Assembly: GCF_002163755.1 (NCBI RefSeq)
Contig: NZ_CP015863.1
Coordinates: 2,852,001 to 2,916,000 of the forward strand
Reading direction: 5' to 3'
Source of the DNA: Vibrio campbellii CAIM 519 = NBRC 15631 = ATCC 25920
GTDB taxonomy: Bacteria > Pseudomonadota > Gammaproteobacteria > Enterobacterales > Vibrionaceae
Length of the DNA stretch: 64,000 nt
Under the pieces are notes generated by a model. The model had not been told where the DNA came from. It did not search any database and saw only the letters and a program-made list of their open reading frames with translations. This document shows, one piece after another, positions 35,591 to 44,466 of the stretch. The translations under genes and the position numbers were made by a program. Every line of letters starts with the position of its first letter. Position 1 is the first letter of the stretch.

Positions 35591-36556
35591 ATGCTCGAAG
35601 CCGTAGCATTGCTTATCGTCGGTCTTGTCTTACTTGTTTGGAGTGCAGATAAACTTGTTTTTGGCTCTGCTGCTCTGGCCCGCAACGTCGGTATTTCGCC
35701 TCTAGTGATCGGTATGACTATTCTTGCAATGGGCTCATCTGCACCAGAGATGATGGTTTCAGCAACCGCTGCATGGGATGGCAAAACCGATACCGCGGTT
35801 GGCAACGTGCTCGGTTCCAACATTGCCAATATTGCTTTGATCCTAGGTATTACTGCGATCATCAAACCACTTTCTATCAGCTCTGCCGTGATTCGCCGCG
35901 AACTGCCTTTGATGGTAGCAGTTACTGTACTTGCTGGTATTTTACTGTGGGATAGCTACTTAGGCTTCTATGAAGGTATCTTGCTGTTTATTTTGTTCGG
36001 TGGATTCCTATTTGCCATGCTGCAAATTAGCCGTAAAGAACAGAAAGCTGGTGATGCGTTTGTTGATGAGCAAGAATCTGAAGTCCCAGAAGGCGTAACT
36101 AACCCGAAAGCAATCATGTGGGTTGTGATTGGCTTGATACTGCTTCCTTTGGCAGCAAGCATGCTGGTAGATAATGCCGTCATTATTGCGAAACACTTTG
36201 GTATGAGTGACCTAGTAATTGGCCTTACTATTATTGCTATCGGCACTAGCCTTCCAGAACTCGCTGCATCTCTTGCTGGCGTTCTAAAAGGCGAAGACGA
36301 CATGGCCGTAGGTAACATCATCGGCTCAAACGTATTCAACATTCTCGCGGTTATGGGTCTACCTGGCATCATCAATCCATCGATGCTGAGCGAATACGCT
36401 ATGGGTCGTGATTTCTGGGTGACGCTAGGGGTTTCTCTCATTCTTGTGGCAATGTGTCTTGGTAAGTCACGCAGTATCAACCGCCTTGAAGGTGGCATCC
36501 TGTTTGTGTGTTTCTTAGGTTACCAAGTGTACCTATTCGCAAACATGGCCGCTTAA
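35591..36556 (+). CDS. yrbG: CaCA-family calcium/sodium antiporter YrbG
   Basis: 321 residues from the ATG at 35591 (AGGA 6 bases before; the frame extends upstream but without a site). Two homologous halves of about five helices each carry the family's alpha repeats: GSSAPEM...GNVLGSNIANI and GTSLPELA...GNIIGSNVFNI. It exchanges cations across the inner membrane; its physiological ion is uncertain in E. coli. First gene of the kdsD-lpt-rpoN run. Confidence 0.92.
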   Translation: MLEAVALLIVGLVLLVWSADKLVFGSAALARNVGISPLVIGMTILAMGSSAPEMMVSATAAWDGKTDTAVGNVLGSNIANIALILGITAIIKPLSISSAVIRRELPLMVAVTVLAGILLWDSYLGFYEGILLFILFGGFLFAMLQISRKEQKAGDAFVDEQESEVPEGVTNPKAIMWVVIGLILLPLAASMLVDNAVIIAKHFGMSDLVIGLTIIAIGTSLPELAASLAGVLKGEDDMAVGNIIGSNVFNILAVMGLPGIINPSMLSEYAMGRDFWVTLGVSLILVAMCLGKSRSINRLEGGILFVCFLGYQVYLFANMAA

Positions 36557-36591
36557 TAACATAATAAGTAAAGACAAATTGGAGCACTGAT

Positions 36592-37563
36592 ATGTCCACT
36601 CAATTTGATTTTCGCGCTGCAGCTAAACAAGTTCTTGATATTGAGGTCTCAGCTTTACAACAGCTAGACCAATACTTTGATGATCAGTTTGAGCAAGCGT
36701 GCGAATTGATTCTTTCCAACAACGGCAAAGTTGTCGTGATGGGCATGGGCAAATCAGGCCATATTGGCAACAAGATTGCCGCAACGCTTGCCAGCACAGG
36801 TACCTCTGCGTTTTTTGTTCACCCAGGTGAAGCAGCACATGGTGACCTTGGCATGATCAGTGCGGGTGACATCGTTATCGCGATTTCAAACTCGGGTGAG
36901 TCTCATGAGATTCTGTCTCTATTCCCAGTTTTGAAACGCCTTAGCATCAAAATCATCAGCATGACTGGCAAGCCAGAGTCGAACATGGCGAAGTTGTCTG
37001 ATCTGCATTTGCAAATCACTGTGCCAAAAGAAGCTTGCCCACTTGGTCTCGCGCCAACCAGCAGTACAACGGCGACTTTGGTTATGGGTGATGCTCTGGC
37101 TGTTGCGCTTCTGCAAGCTCGTGGCTTCTCAGCGGAAGACTTTGCGTTATCACACCCTGGTGGTGCGCTGGGAAGAAAATTGCTGCTTAAGCTGTCTGAT
37201 ATAATGCACTTCGGTAATGCACTACCAAAAGTATCACCTGATGCGCTTATTCGTGACGCCTTGCTCGAGATTTCTGAAAAAGGCTTGGGCATGACAGCCA
37301 TCGTCGATGAGCACGATGCTATGCTTGGTATATTCACTGATGGCGATTTACGTCGTACTTTGGATAAGCGCATTGATATCCACACCACAGCAATTGGTGA
37401 AGTGATGACGCAAAACCCAACTACAGCACATCCGGAGATGTTAGCGGTAGAGGGGTTGAATCTAATGCAAGACAAGAACATCAATGCTCTGATCTTGTGC
37501 GATAACAATAAGATTGTTGGCGCACTGAATATGCATGATTTATTGAAAGCTGGCGTGATGTAG
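36592..37563 (+). CDS. kdsD: Arabinose-5-phosphate isomerase
   Basis: 323 residues: an SIS sugar-isomerase domain (about 35-190; GMGKSGHIGNKIAATLAS, HPGEAAHGDLGMI) followed by two CBS domains (about 205-320). It converts ribulose-5-P to arabinose-5-P, the first step of Kdo synthesis. In E. coli kdsC follows at once; here a 90-base gap leads straight to lptC. Confidence 0.95.
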   Translation: MSTQFDFRAAAKQVLDIEVSALQQLDQYFDDQFEQACELILSNNGKVVVMGMGKSGHIGNKIAATLASTGTSAFFVHPGEAAHGDLGMISAGDIVIAISNSGESHEILSLFPVLKRLSIKIISMTGKPESNMAKLSDLHLQITVPKEACPLGLAPTSSTTATLVMGDALAVALLQARGFSAEDFALSHPGGALGRKLLLKLSDIMHFGNALPKVSPDALIRDALLEISEKGLGMTAIVDEHDAMLGIFTDGDLRRTLDKRIDIHTTAIGEVMTQNPTTAHPEMLAVEGLNLMQDKNINALILCDNNKIVGALNMHDLLKAGVM

Positions 37564-37636
37564 TATTGCATCACCCAAAAGACTTAACGATTGATTTAAC
37601 AGATTAAGGCAATGGTCAGGGAAGTACTGAGCTAAG

Positions 37637-37650
37637 ATAAAGGCCTTTAT
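37637..37650. repeat. 14-bp palindrome over the lptC ribosome binding site
   Basis: ATAAAGGCCTTTAT is a perfect palindrome ending 3 bases before the lptC ATG; the only plausible Shine-Dalgarno (AAGG) lies inside it. The 90-base gap 37564-37653 has no other feature and no open frame that looks like kdsC. Confidence 0.5.
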
Positions 37651-37653
37651 TTT

Positions 37654-38217
37654 ATGAGTTTTACTCGCCTTATTTATTTGCTCTTGATCTTCGTTGTCGC
37701 GTGGTGCGGTTATTACCTCATGACACCAAAAGGCAATGAAGATATTCAAGTAGCACCAAATTTAGAACTGCCTATGTTCAGTGGTACTGGACTAGAAAAC
37801 ATCACTTATGGTGAAGATGGTGTCCGCAGTTACATCATCCGTTCCACTAACTTGGATCACTATGCCAAGAGTGGAGACACGATTTTTAAGAGCCCAACAC
37901 TGATGGTTTACCGTGAAGGTAGCGTCGTGGAGTGGAAAGTCACTGCGACAAAAGCAGTACTTGATGAAGACCAGATTCTGACCTTGTACGATAAAGTACT
38001 GATGCAGAATCTATTGCCCGGCGCGAGTTTCGATACCATGGCGACAGATAAATTGGTCATCAATCTCACTAATCGTGATTTTAAAGCCGATCAACAAGTA
38101 ATGTTGGTTGGACCGCAATTTGAAACTACCGGAGGCGCAATGCAGGGCAACTTGAAAGCCCACACTGCGACTCTGACAGATGAAGTTCAAGGTCGATATG
38201 AAACCGTTACACCTTAG
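37654..38217 (+). CDS. lptC: LPS transport protein LptC
   Basis: 187 residues: a membrane anchor (about 5-24) and a periplasmic beta-jellyroll with the family blocks NITYGEDGVRSYII and GQVMLVGP-like QQVMLVGPQFETTGG. LptC bridges LptBFG and LptA. Its end overlaps lptA by 20 bases. Confidence 0.92.
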   Translation: MSFTRLIYLLLIFVVAWCGYYLMTPKGNEDIQVAPNLELPMFSGTGLENITYGEDGVRSYIIRSTNLDHYAKSGDTIFKSPTLMVYREGSVVEWKVTATKAVLDEDQILTLYDKVLMQNLLPGASFDTMATDKLVINLTNRDFKADQQVMLVGPQFETTGGAMQGNLKAHTATLTDEVQGRYETVTP

Positions 38218-38692
38218 CCTATTGGCATTGGTTTTAGCAGCGCCGCAAGCGTTAGCCCTTAAGTCGGATACTCAGCAGCCGGTTTACATCAATTCAGACA
38301 CCCAACAGGTTGATATGCAGAGCAACCAGGTCACCTTCAAAGGTAATGTCTCCCTGAAGCAAGGCAGCATCAATATCGATGCTGATAGAGTTGTTGTGAC
38401 TCGCGATCCTAAAACCGAGTCGATTAAACAGATCCAAGCATTTGGCAAGCCTGCTACGTTTTCTCAGTTGATGGACGATGGTAAAACGCTAAGCGGCCAA
38501 GCAAACGAACTAGACTACCGCATCTCTACTGATGAATTGACCATGAAGGGCCAAGCTCAGTTGAAGCAGGATGGCAATACTATCCAAAGCTCTTCTATAC
38601 GTTACCAAATTGGCCAACAGAAGTTGGTAGCTGACAGCTCAGACAATGAGCGCGTAACCACCATTCTGCAACCGAATCAAATCGAGAACTAA
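38198..38692 (+). CDS. lptA: LPS transport protein LptA
   Basis: 164 residues from the ATG at 38198, chosen for AAGG at 38189 and because it gives a clean signal peptide (MKPLHLSLLALVLAAPQALA). An in-frame ATG at 38180 would add six charged residues. The OstA/LptA domain (VTFKGNVSLKQGSINIDADRV) forms periplasmic filaments that carry LPS from LptC to LptD. It is 1 base from lptB. Confidence 0.94.
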   Translation: MKPLHLSLLALVLAAPQALALKSDTQQPVYINSDTQQVDMQSNQVTFKGNVSLKQGSINIDADRVVVTRDPKTESIKQIQAFGKPATFSQLMDDGKTLSGQANELDYRISTDELTMKGQAQLKQDGNTIQSSSIRYQIGQQKLVADSSDNERVTTILQPNQIEN

Positions 38693-38693
38693 T

Positions 38694-39419
38694 ATGGCAG
38701 TACTGAGTGCAAAGAACCTTGCGAAAAGCTACAAAAAGCGCAAGGTCGTTACCGATGTAAGTCTCGAAGTAGAATCTGGCCAAATCGTTGGTCTACTGGG
38801 CCCAAATGGTGCGGGTAAAACTACTTCGTTTTACATGATCGTAGGTTTGGTTCCGCGTGATGAAGGTACCATCACCATCGACAACCAAGACATCAGTATT
38901 TTACCGATGCACAATCGTTCTCGCTTGGGTATCGGCTACCTGCCGCAAGAAGCGTCGATCTTCCGTAAGCTATCTGTTGAAGACAACATCATGGCCGTTC
39001 TCGAGACTCGCCAAGAACTGACTCGCGAAGAACGCCAAGACAAACTGGAAGATTTGTTGGAAGAATTCCACATACAGCACATACGCACCAGTGCGGGTAT
39101 GGCACTATCAGGTGGTGAACGCCGCCGTGTAGAAATTGCTCGTGCATTGGCAGCAAACCCTCAGTTCATTTTGTTGGATGAACCATTCGCGGGTGTTGAC
39201 CCAATTTCGGTTAACGACATCAAAAAAATCATCGAACACTTGCGCGATCGCGGCCTTGGCGTGTTAATCACAGACCATAACGTACGCGAAACCTTGGACG
39301 TTTGTGAAAAAGCCTATATCGTAAGCCAAGGACACCTCATCGCATCGGGAACTCCGGATGAAGTTCTCAATAACGAGCAAGTGAAACAAGTTTATCTCGG
39401 CGAACAATTCCGTCTATGA
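38694..39419 (+). CDS. lptB: LPS export ABC ATPase LptB
   Basis: 241 residues with Walker A GPNGAGKTT, Q-loop LPQEASIF, signature LSGGERRR, Walker B FILLDEPFAGVDP and H-loop TDHN. It drives LptF/LptG, which are encoded at 13986-16160. It sits between lptA and rpoN, as in most gamma-proteobacteria. Confidence 0.97.
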   Translation: MAVLSAKNLAKSYKKRKVVTDVSLEVESGQIVGLLGPNGAGKTTSFYMIVGLVPRDEGTITIDNQDISILPMHNRSRLGIGYLPQEASIFRKLSVEDNIMAVLETRQELTREERQDKLEDLLEEFHIQHIRTSAGMALSGGERRRVEIARALAANPQFILLDEPFAGVDPISVNDIKKIIEHLRDRGLGVLITDHNVRETLDVCEKAYIVSQGHLIASGTPDEVLNNEQVKQVYLGEQFRL

Positions 39420-39469
39420 TTACATTAGGAACGGTAAGATTCTGAGCATTACAAGGTAAGTAACACTGA

Positions 39470-40945
39470 ATGAAACCTTCATTACAACTCAAGCTAGGTC
39501 AACAGTTAGCCATGACGCCACAGCTGCAGCAAGCGATTCGTTTGTTGCAATTGTCGACGCTCGATCTTCAACAAGAAATCCAAGAAGCGTTGGACTCCAA
39601 CCCGCTACTGGAAGTTGAAGAAGGCCACGATGAGCCTCAAGCAAATGGTGAAGACAAATCAGCGTCTGAATCTGCTGATAACAGTGCGAACGAAGCTAAC
39701 GATGCCTCAGAACCCGACCTTCCAGATAGCTCAGACGTGATTGAAAAATCTGAAATCAGCTCTGAGCTAGAAATTGATACCACTTGGGATGACGTATATA
39801 GCGCAAACACGGGTAGCACAGGCCTAGCGCTGGATGATGACATGCCCGTCTACCAAGGTGAGACCACTGAATCTTTGCATGATTACCTTATGTGGCAGTT
39901 AGACTTAACGCCTTTCAGTGAAACCGACCGCACCATCGCCCTCGCGATTATCGATGCGGTCGACGACTACGGCTACTTAACCCTATCCCCTGAAGAAATT
40001 CACGAGAGCTTCGACAACGAAGAAGTGGAATTGGATGAAGTAGAAGCGGTACGTAAGCGTATTCAGCAATTTGACCCGCTCGGTGTAGCCTCTCGCAATC
40101 TGCAAGAATGCCTACTGCTACAACTGGCAACTTTCCCTGAAGACACGCCGTGGCTTGCTGAGGCGAAAATGGTGTTGAGCGATCACATCGACCACCTTGG
40201 CAATCGTGACTACAAGCTGGTCATCAAAGAGACTAAGCTTAAAGAAGCGGACTTGCGTGAAGTATTGAGGTTGATTCAACAACTTGACCCTCGCCCAGGT
40301 AGTCGTATCACACCCGATGACACTGAATACGTCATTCCGGATGTGTCCGTATTTAAAGATCATGGTAAGTGGACCGTCTCCATAAACCCTGACAGCATTC
40401 CGAAACTAAAAGTAAATCAACAATATGCGCAACTAGGCAAAGGAAACAGTGCGGATAGCCAGTACATTCGCAGCAATTTGCAAGAGGCAAAATGGCTGAT
40501 TAAGAGCCTAGAAAGCAGAAACGAGACGCTTCTCAAAGTTGCAAGATGTATTGTTGAACATCAACAAGATTTCTTCGAGTATGGTGAAGAAGCCATGAAA
40601 CCAATGGTGCTAAACGACGTAGCATTGGATGTGGACATGCATGAATCGACAATTTCTCGTGTAACAACACAGAAGTTTATGCATACCCCACGTGGCATTT
40701 TTGAATTGAAGTACTTCTTCTCTAGCCATGTTAGTACAGACAATGGTGGAGAGTGTTCTTCCACAGCAATTCGCGCACTCATCAAAAAGTTGGTCGCAGC
40801 GGAGAATACCGCTAAGCCACTGAGTGATAGCAAAATTGCTGCTCTTCTGGCTGACCAGGGGATTCAAGTCGCGAGACGTACGATAGCGAAATATCGTGAA
40901 TCCTTGGGTATCGCCCCTTCGAGTCAGCGCAAACGCCTACTTTAG
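39470..40945 (+). CDS. rpoN: RNA polymerase sigma-54 factor
   Basis: 491 residues. Region I is the Gln/Leu-rich N-terminus (1-50, LQLKLGQQLAMTPQLQQAIRLLQ), region II an acidic linker (about 50-110), then the core-binding region and the C-terminal HTH with the RpoN box ARRTIAKYR that reads the -24 element. In vibrios it governs flagella, nitrogen and quorum-sensing small RNAs. ptsN, rapZ and ptsO downstream form the nitrogen-PTS group. Confidence 0.97.
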   Translation: MKPSLQLKLGQQLAMTPQLQQAIRLLQLSTLDLQQEIQEALDSNPLLEVEEGHDEPQANGEDKSASESADNSANEANDASEPDLPDSSDVIEKSEISSELEIDTTWDDVYSANTGSTGLALDDDMPVYQGETTESLHDYLMWQLDLTPFSETDRTIALAIIDAVDDYGYLTLSPEEIHESFDNEEVELDEVEAVRKRIQQFDPLGVASRNLQECLLLQLATFPEDTPWLAEAKMVLSDHIDHLGNRDYKLVIKETKLKEADLREVLRLIQQLDPRPGSRITPDDTEYVIPDVSVFKDHGKWTVSINPDSIPKLKVNQQYAQLGKGNSADSQYIRSNLQEAKWLIKSLESRNETLLKVARCIVEHQQDFFEYGEEAMKPMVLNDVALDVDMHESTISRVTTQKFMHTPRGIFELKYFFSSHVSTDNGGECSSTAIRALIKKLVAAENTAKPLSDSKIAALLADQGIQVARRTIAKYRESLGIAPSSQRKRLL

Positions 40946-40968
40946 GCACCAACTGAAAAGGAAAGTCT

Positions 40969-41256
40969 ATGCAAATCAATATTCAAGGCCATCACGTTGA
41001 TCTTACCGATTCAATGCAAGACTATGTTCAATCTAAGTTTCAGAAGCTCGAAAGGTTCTTCGACCACATTAACCAAGTCCAAGTCGTACTAAAAGTTGAA
41101 AAACTCAACCAAATAGCGGAAGCTACGCTCCACATCAATCAAGGCGAAATCCACGCGTCATCGAACGACGAAAGTATGTATGCAGCAATTGATTCGCTGG
41201 TGGATAAATTAGTTCGTCAACTTAATAAGCACAAAGAAAAACTAAACAGTCATTAA
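40969..41256 (+). CDS. hpf: Ribosome hibernation promoting factor
   Basis: 95 residues, the short HPF/YfiA form: MQINIQGHHVDLTDSMQDYVQSKF start, basic helix and KLVRQLNKHKEK end. It binds the 30S decoding region and, with RMF, makes inactive 100S ribosomes in stationary phase. It lies 23 bases after rpoN and 2 before ptsN. Confidence 0.95.
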   Translation: MQINIQGHHVDLTDSMQDYVQSKFQKLERFFDHINQVQVVLKVEKLNQIAEATLHINQGEIHASSNDESMYAAIDSLVDKLVRQLNKHKEKLNSH

Positions 41257-41258
41257 TC

Positions 41259-41705
41259 ATGCAACTGAGCGAAATACTGTCACTGGACTGCACCAAAAGT
41301 GCAGTCCATTGTACAAGTAAGAAACGTGCCCTAGAAATGATCAGCCAAATTGTCGCTGAAAACACGGGCCAAGATTCTACAAAACTGTTTGAGTGTATGC
41401 TCAGCAGAGAAAAAATGGGTAGTACTGGTATCGGCAACGGTATTGCTATCCCTCACGCAAGAATGCAATCAAGCGACAAAGCCATCGCGGTGTTACTTCA
41501 GTGTGACGAAGCAATTGAATTTGACGCCATCGACAACAGACCTGTCGACCTTCTTTTTGCTCTCCTTGTACCTGAAGAACAGTGCAAAGAGCACCTCAAA
41601 ACACTATCCTCTATGGCAGAGCGTCTAAGTGACAAGCAAGTACTTAAAAGCTTACGTAACGCTCAGAGCGATGAAGAGCTCTACGACATTATGATTCATA
41701 AGTAA
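41259..41705 (+). CDS. ptsN: Nitrogen-PTS EIIA (EIIANtr)
   Basis: 148 residues, fructose-type EIIA fold, phospho-histidine H66 in GIAIPHARM. It receives phosphate from NPr and regulates potassium transport and other targets in its phospho/dephospho states. It lies between hpf and rapZ in the rpoN operon. Confidence 0.96.
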   Translation: MQLSEILSLDCTKSAVHCTSKKRALEMISQIVAENTGQDSTKLFECMLSREKMGSTGIGNGIAIPHARMQSSDKAIAVLLQCDEAIEFDAIDNRPVDLLFALLVPEEQCKEHLKTLSSMAERLSDKQVLKSLRNAQSDEELYDIMIHK

Positions 41706-41719
41706 TCAGGACGATCACC

Positions 41720-42583
41720 ATGCGATTAATCGTTGTTAGCGGGCACTCTGGTGCCGGGAAAAGTGTTGCCCTGCGAGTACTTGAGGACTTAGGTTACTAC
41801 TGCGTAGACAACCTACCGGTAAACTTACTTGACGCGTTTGTTCAGTCAGTCTCTGAGAGCAAACAAAACGTCGCAGTAAGCATCGATATTCGAAATATCC
41901 CTAAGAAGCTCAAAGAACTGAATACCACGCTAGAGAAGCTAAAGGCTGAACTGGATGTGACAGTACTGTTCTTAGACGCGAATAAAGAAACGCTTCTCAC
42001 CCGCTACAGCGAAACACGTCGGATTCATCCGCTATCACTTGGCAGTCAATCATTATCACTTGATCAGGCGATTGAGCTTGAACAAGAGATCTTAATGCCT
42101 CTGAAAGCACACGCAGACTTAGTTCTGAACAGTAGCGGTCAATCTCTGCATGATCTCAGTGAAACCGTACGTATGCGTGTGGAAGGCCGAGAACGCAAAG
42201 ACTTAGTCATGGTGTTTGAGTCGTTTGGTTTCAAATACGGTTTACCATCAGATGCCGATTACGTGTTTGATGTGCGTTTCTTGCCAAACCCACACTGGGA
42301 GCCAGCACTGCGCCCTCTCACTGGTTTAGATGGCCCGATCGGCGCCTTCTTAGAGCAACACCAGTCGGTACTTGATCTGAAATACCAAATTGAAAGCTTT
42401 ATAGAGACTTGGTTACCACTATTAGAGAAAAACAACCGTAGCTACCTGACCGTTGCGATCGGTTGTACTGGTGGTAAACACCGCTCGGTTTACCTCACTC
42501 AAAAAATCGGTGAGTACTTTGCTGATAAAGGACACCAAGTACAAATTCGCCACACCTCATTGGAAAAGAACGTTAAGGAATAA
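41720..42583 (+). CDS. rapZ: RNase adapter protein RapZ
   Basis: 287 residues. Walker A GHSGAGKS at 8-15, the middle DVRFLPNP motif and the C-terminal CTGGKHRSVYL RNA-binding part. In E. coli RapZ delivers the small RNA GlmZ to RNase E to tune glmS and amino-sugar synthesis. It ends 2 bases before ptsO. Confidence 0.96.
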   Translation: MRLIVVSGHSGAGKSVALRVLEDLGYYCVDNLPVNLLDAFVQSVSESKQNVAVSIDIRNIPKKLKELNTTLEKLKAELDVTVLFLDANKETLLTRYSETRRIHPLSLGSQSLSLDQAIELEQEILMPLKAHADLVLNSSGQSLHDLSETVRMRVEGRERKDLVMVFESFGFKYGLPSDADYVFDVRFLPNPHWEPALRPLTGLDGPIGAFLEQHQSVLDLKYQIESFIETWLPLLEKNNRSYLTVAIGCTGGKHRSVYLTQKIGEYFADKGHQVQIRHTSLEKNVKE

Positions 42584-42585
42584 CG

Positions 42586-42861
42586 GTGGAATTAAGTCGT
42601 AAAGTACTGATCCAAAACCGCCTAGGCTTGCACGCTCGTGCGGCAGTTAAACTGGTAGAACTAGCACAAAGCTTCGACGCGGTGATTACCATCGACAACG
42701 AAGAAGACAAAACCGCGACCGCAGACAGCGTCATGGGATTGCTGATGCTGGAATCAGCCCAAGGACAATACGTGACCATCCACGCCACTGGCGATCAATC
42801 TGAGCAAGCTCTTGATGCGGTTTGCCATTTGATTGAAGATAAGTTTGACGAAGGCGAGTGA
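42586..42861 (+). CDS. ptsO: Nitrogen-PTS phosphocarrier NPr
   Basis: 91 residues of the HPr family with the phospho-histidine H16 in NRLGLHARAA. It starts with GTG at 42586, 2 bases after the rapZ stop and preceded by AAGGAATAAC. It relays phosphate from EINtr to PtsN. Its stop codon lies inside the operon terminator. Confidence 0.95.
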   Translation: MELSRKVLIQNRLGLHARAAVKLVELAQSFDAVITIDNEEDKTATADSVMGLLMLESAQGQYVTIHATGDQSEQALDAVCHLIEDKFDEGE

Positions 42862-42876
42862 TTCACTCGCTTTTTT
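42854..42876 (+). terminator. terminator of the rpoN-ptsO operon
   Basis: GCGAGTG, loop ATT, CACTCGC and six T. The left arm is part of the ptsO coding end (stop codon at 42859-42861). Confidence 0.9.
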
Positions 42877-43027
42877 ATTATCTCTAGCCGGGTATCCCAC
42901 ATAAGTTTCACCTCCTGCTTAAATTCCGACAAATAATTTTGTCGACTTTCATAAGTTGTTATTAAAAGGTGCCTAGAATTAAGTTATTATTCAAAGCATT
43001 GTAAATATCAGGAATTGGGAGGAATGA

Positions 43028-44383
43028 ATGGCAGAGCAAATAGAATTCGACCAAGCTCACCAAGCCCTCCAAGAAGTCACTGAAGCGCTGGAAAACGGCC
43101 GCTTCGTCCATGTTCGTCGACAACTTCAGGACATGGAGCCTGAGGATATTGCCCACCTTTTAGAAGCCTCCCCACGTAAAAGTCGTGAAGTTCTTTGGCA
43201 ACTCACCGACCCAGAAGATTACGGTGAGATTCTTGACGAGCTAAACGAAGACGTTAAAGACAGTCTTGTGTCCAAAATGGCTCCTGAAGCGCTTGCAGAA
43301 GCGACAGAAGGCATGGACACCGATGACGTGGCTTACGTACTGCGTAGCTTGCCTGACGACGTCTCACGTGAAGTTCTGTCCCAGATGGATAGTGCAGATC
43401 GTCTGCGCGTGGAAACCGCCCTATCCTACCCTGAGGATACCGCGGGTGGACTGATGAACACCGACGTAATCACCATTCGTGGTGACGTTGATGTAGATGT
43501 AGTCCTGCGTTATCTACGTATGAAAGGCGAACTGCCTGAAGCAACTGATGCTCTGTACGTCATTGATGATGAGAGCAAACTGATTGGTGAACTACCGATC
43601 ACGACTCTGATCACCACGCAACCTGATGTCAAAGTCAGTGAAGTGATGGAAGACGCCGACGATGCAATTACAGTGGATATCAGTGACTCTGATGTCGCTA
43701 GCCTGTTTGAACGTCGTAACTGGGTATCTGCTCCGGTTGTCGATGAAAATCAGCACCTCGTTGGTCGTATCACCATCGATGACGTGGTCGACGTTATCCG
43801 TGAAGATGCCGAACACTCAATGATGAGTATGGCGGGTATGGATGACGACGAAGATACCTTCGCGCCTGTAGTAAAGTCTGCTCGTAAACGTAGTATTTGG
43901 CTTGGTGCCAACGTACTTGCTGCACTGGCAGCTGCTTCTGTCTCCAACATGTTTGAAGCGACTCTAGACCAAATGGCTGCGATTGCTGTCCTAATGACGA
44001 TCGTGCCTTCAATGGGTGGTGTAGCAGGTAACCAAACCGTTGCACTTGTAATCCGTGGCTTAGCACTCGGTCATATCGGTGATTCGAACAAACGCGAACT
44101 GTTGATGAAAGAGGCGGCTATCGGCTTGCTAAACGGCATCATGTGGGCGCTGATCATCGGTGGTATCGTAGTAGCTTGGAAAGGCAACTGGATGCTTGGT
44201 GGGATTATCTCGGCAGCCATGCTGACCAACCTACTTGTAGCAGGTGTTGCGGGTGTAACTATCCCAATACTATTGAAGAAGATGAACATCGACCCAGCAC
44301 TCGCTGGTGGTATGGCGCTAACGACAGTGACCGATGTAATTGGTCTTTCAGTTTTCCTCGGTCTAGCAACCTTGATGATTTAG
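43028..44383 (+). CDS. mgtE: Magnesium transporter MgtE
   Basis: 451 residues: cytosolic N domain (about 1-130), two CBS domains (about 135-255) and five C-terminal membrane helices (about 285-450) with the GNQTVALVIRGLALG pore motif and the terminal ALAGGMALTTVTDVIG helix. The CBS/N domains gate the Mg2+ channel by sensing internal Mg2+. GGGAGG precedes the ATG closely. A single gene with no Mg riboswitch in its 166-base upstream gap. Confidence 0.95.
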   Translation: MAEQIEFDQAHQALQEVTEALENGRFVHVRRQLQDMEPEDIAHLLEASPRKSREVLWQLTDPEDYGEILDELNEDVKDSLVSKMAPEALAEATEGMDTDDVAYVLRSLPDDVSREVLSQMDSADRLRVETALSYPEDTAGGLMNTDVITIRGDVDVDVVLRYLRMKGELPEATDALYVIDDESKLIGELPITTLITTQPDVKVSEVMEDADDAITVDISDSDVASLFERRNWVSAPVVDENQHLVGRITIDDVVDVIREDAEHSMMSMAGMDDDEDTFAPVVKSARKRSIWLGANVLAALAAASVSNMFEATLDQMAAIAVLMTIVPSMGGVAGNQTVALVIRGLALGHIGDSNKRELLMKEAAIGLLNGIMWALIIGGIVVAWKGNWMLGGIISAAMLTNLLVAGVAGVTIPILLKKMNIDPALAGGMALTTVTDVIGLSVFLGLATLMI

Positions 44384-44414
44384 CCTCTGTAATGACCTGT
44401 CGATTACGAACAAT

Positions 44415-44445
44415 AAAAAAGCCTGATGAACACATCAGGCTTTTT
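44415..44445. terminator. bidirectional terminator between mgtE and pmbA
   Basis: Six A, GCCTGATG, loop AACA, CATCAGGC, five T, between convergent genes. Confidence 0.92.
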
Positions 44446-44466
44446 CGTATCTAGCGGTTAGTGAGT

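Noticed and set aside
42877..43027. Possible Mg2+ riboswitch before mgtE
   Set aside because: The gap is only 151 bases from the preceding terminator and shows no M-box-like conserved core or terminator/antiterminator pair.
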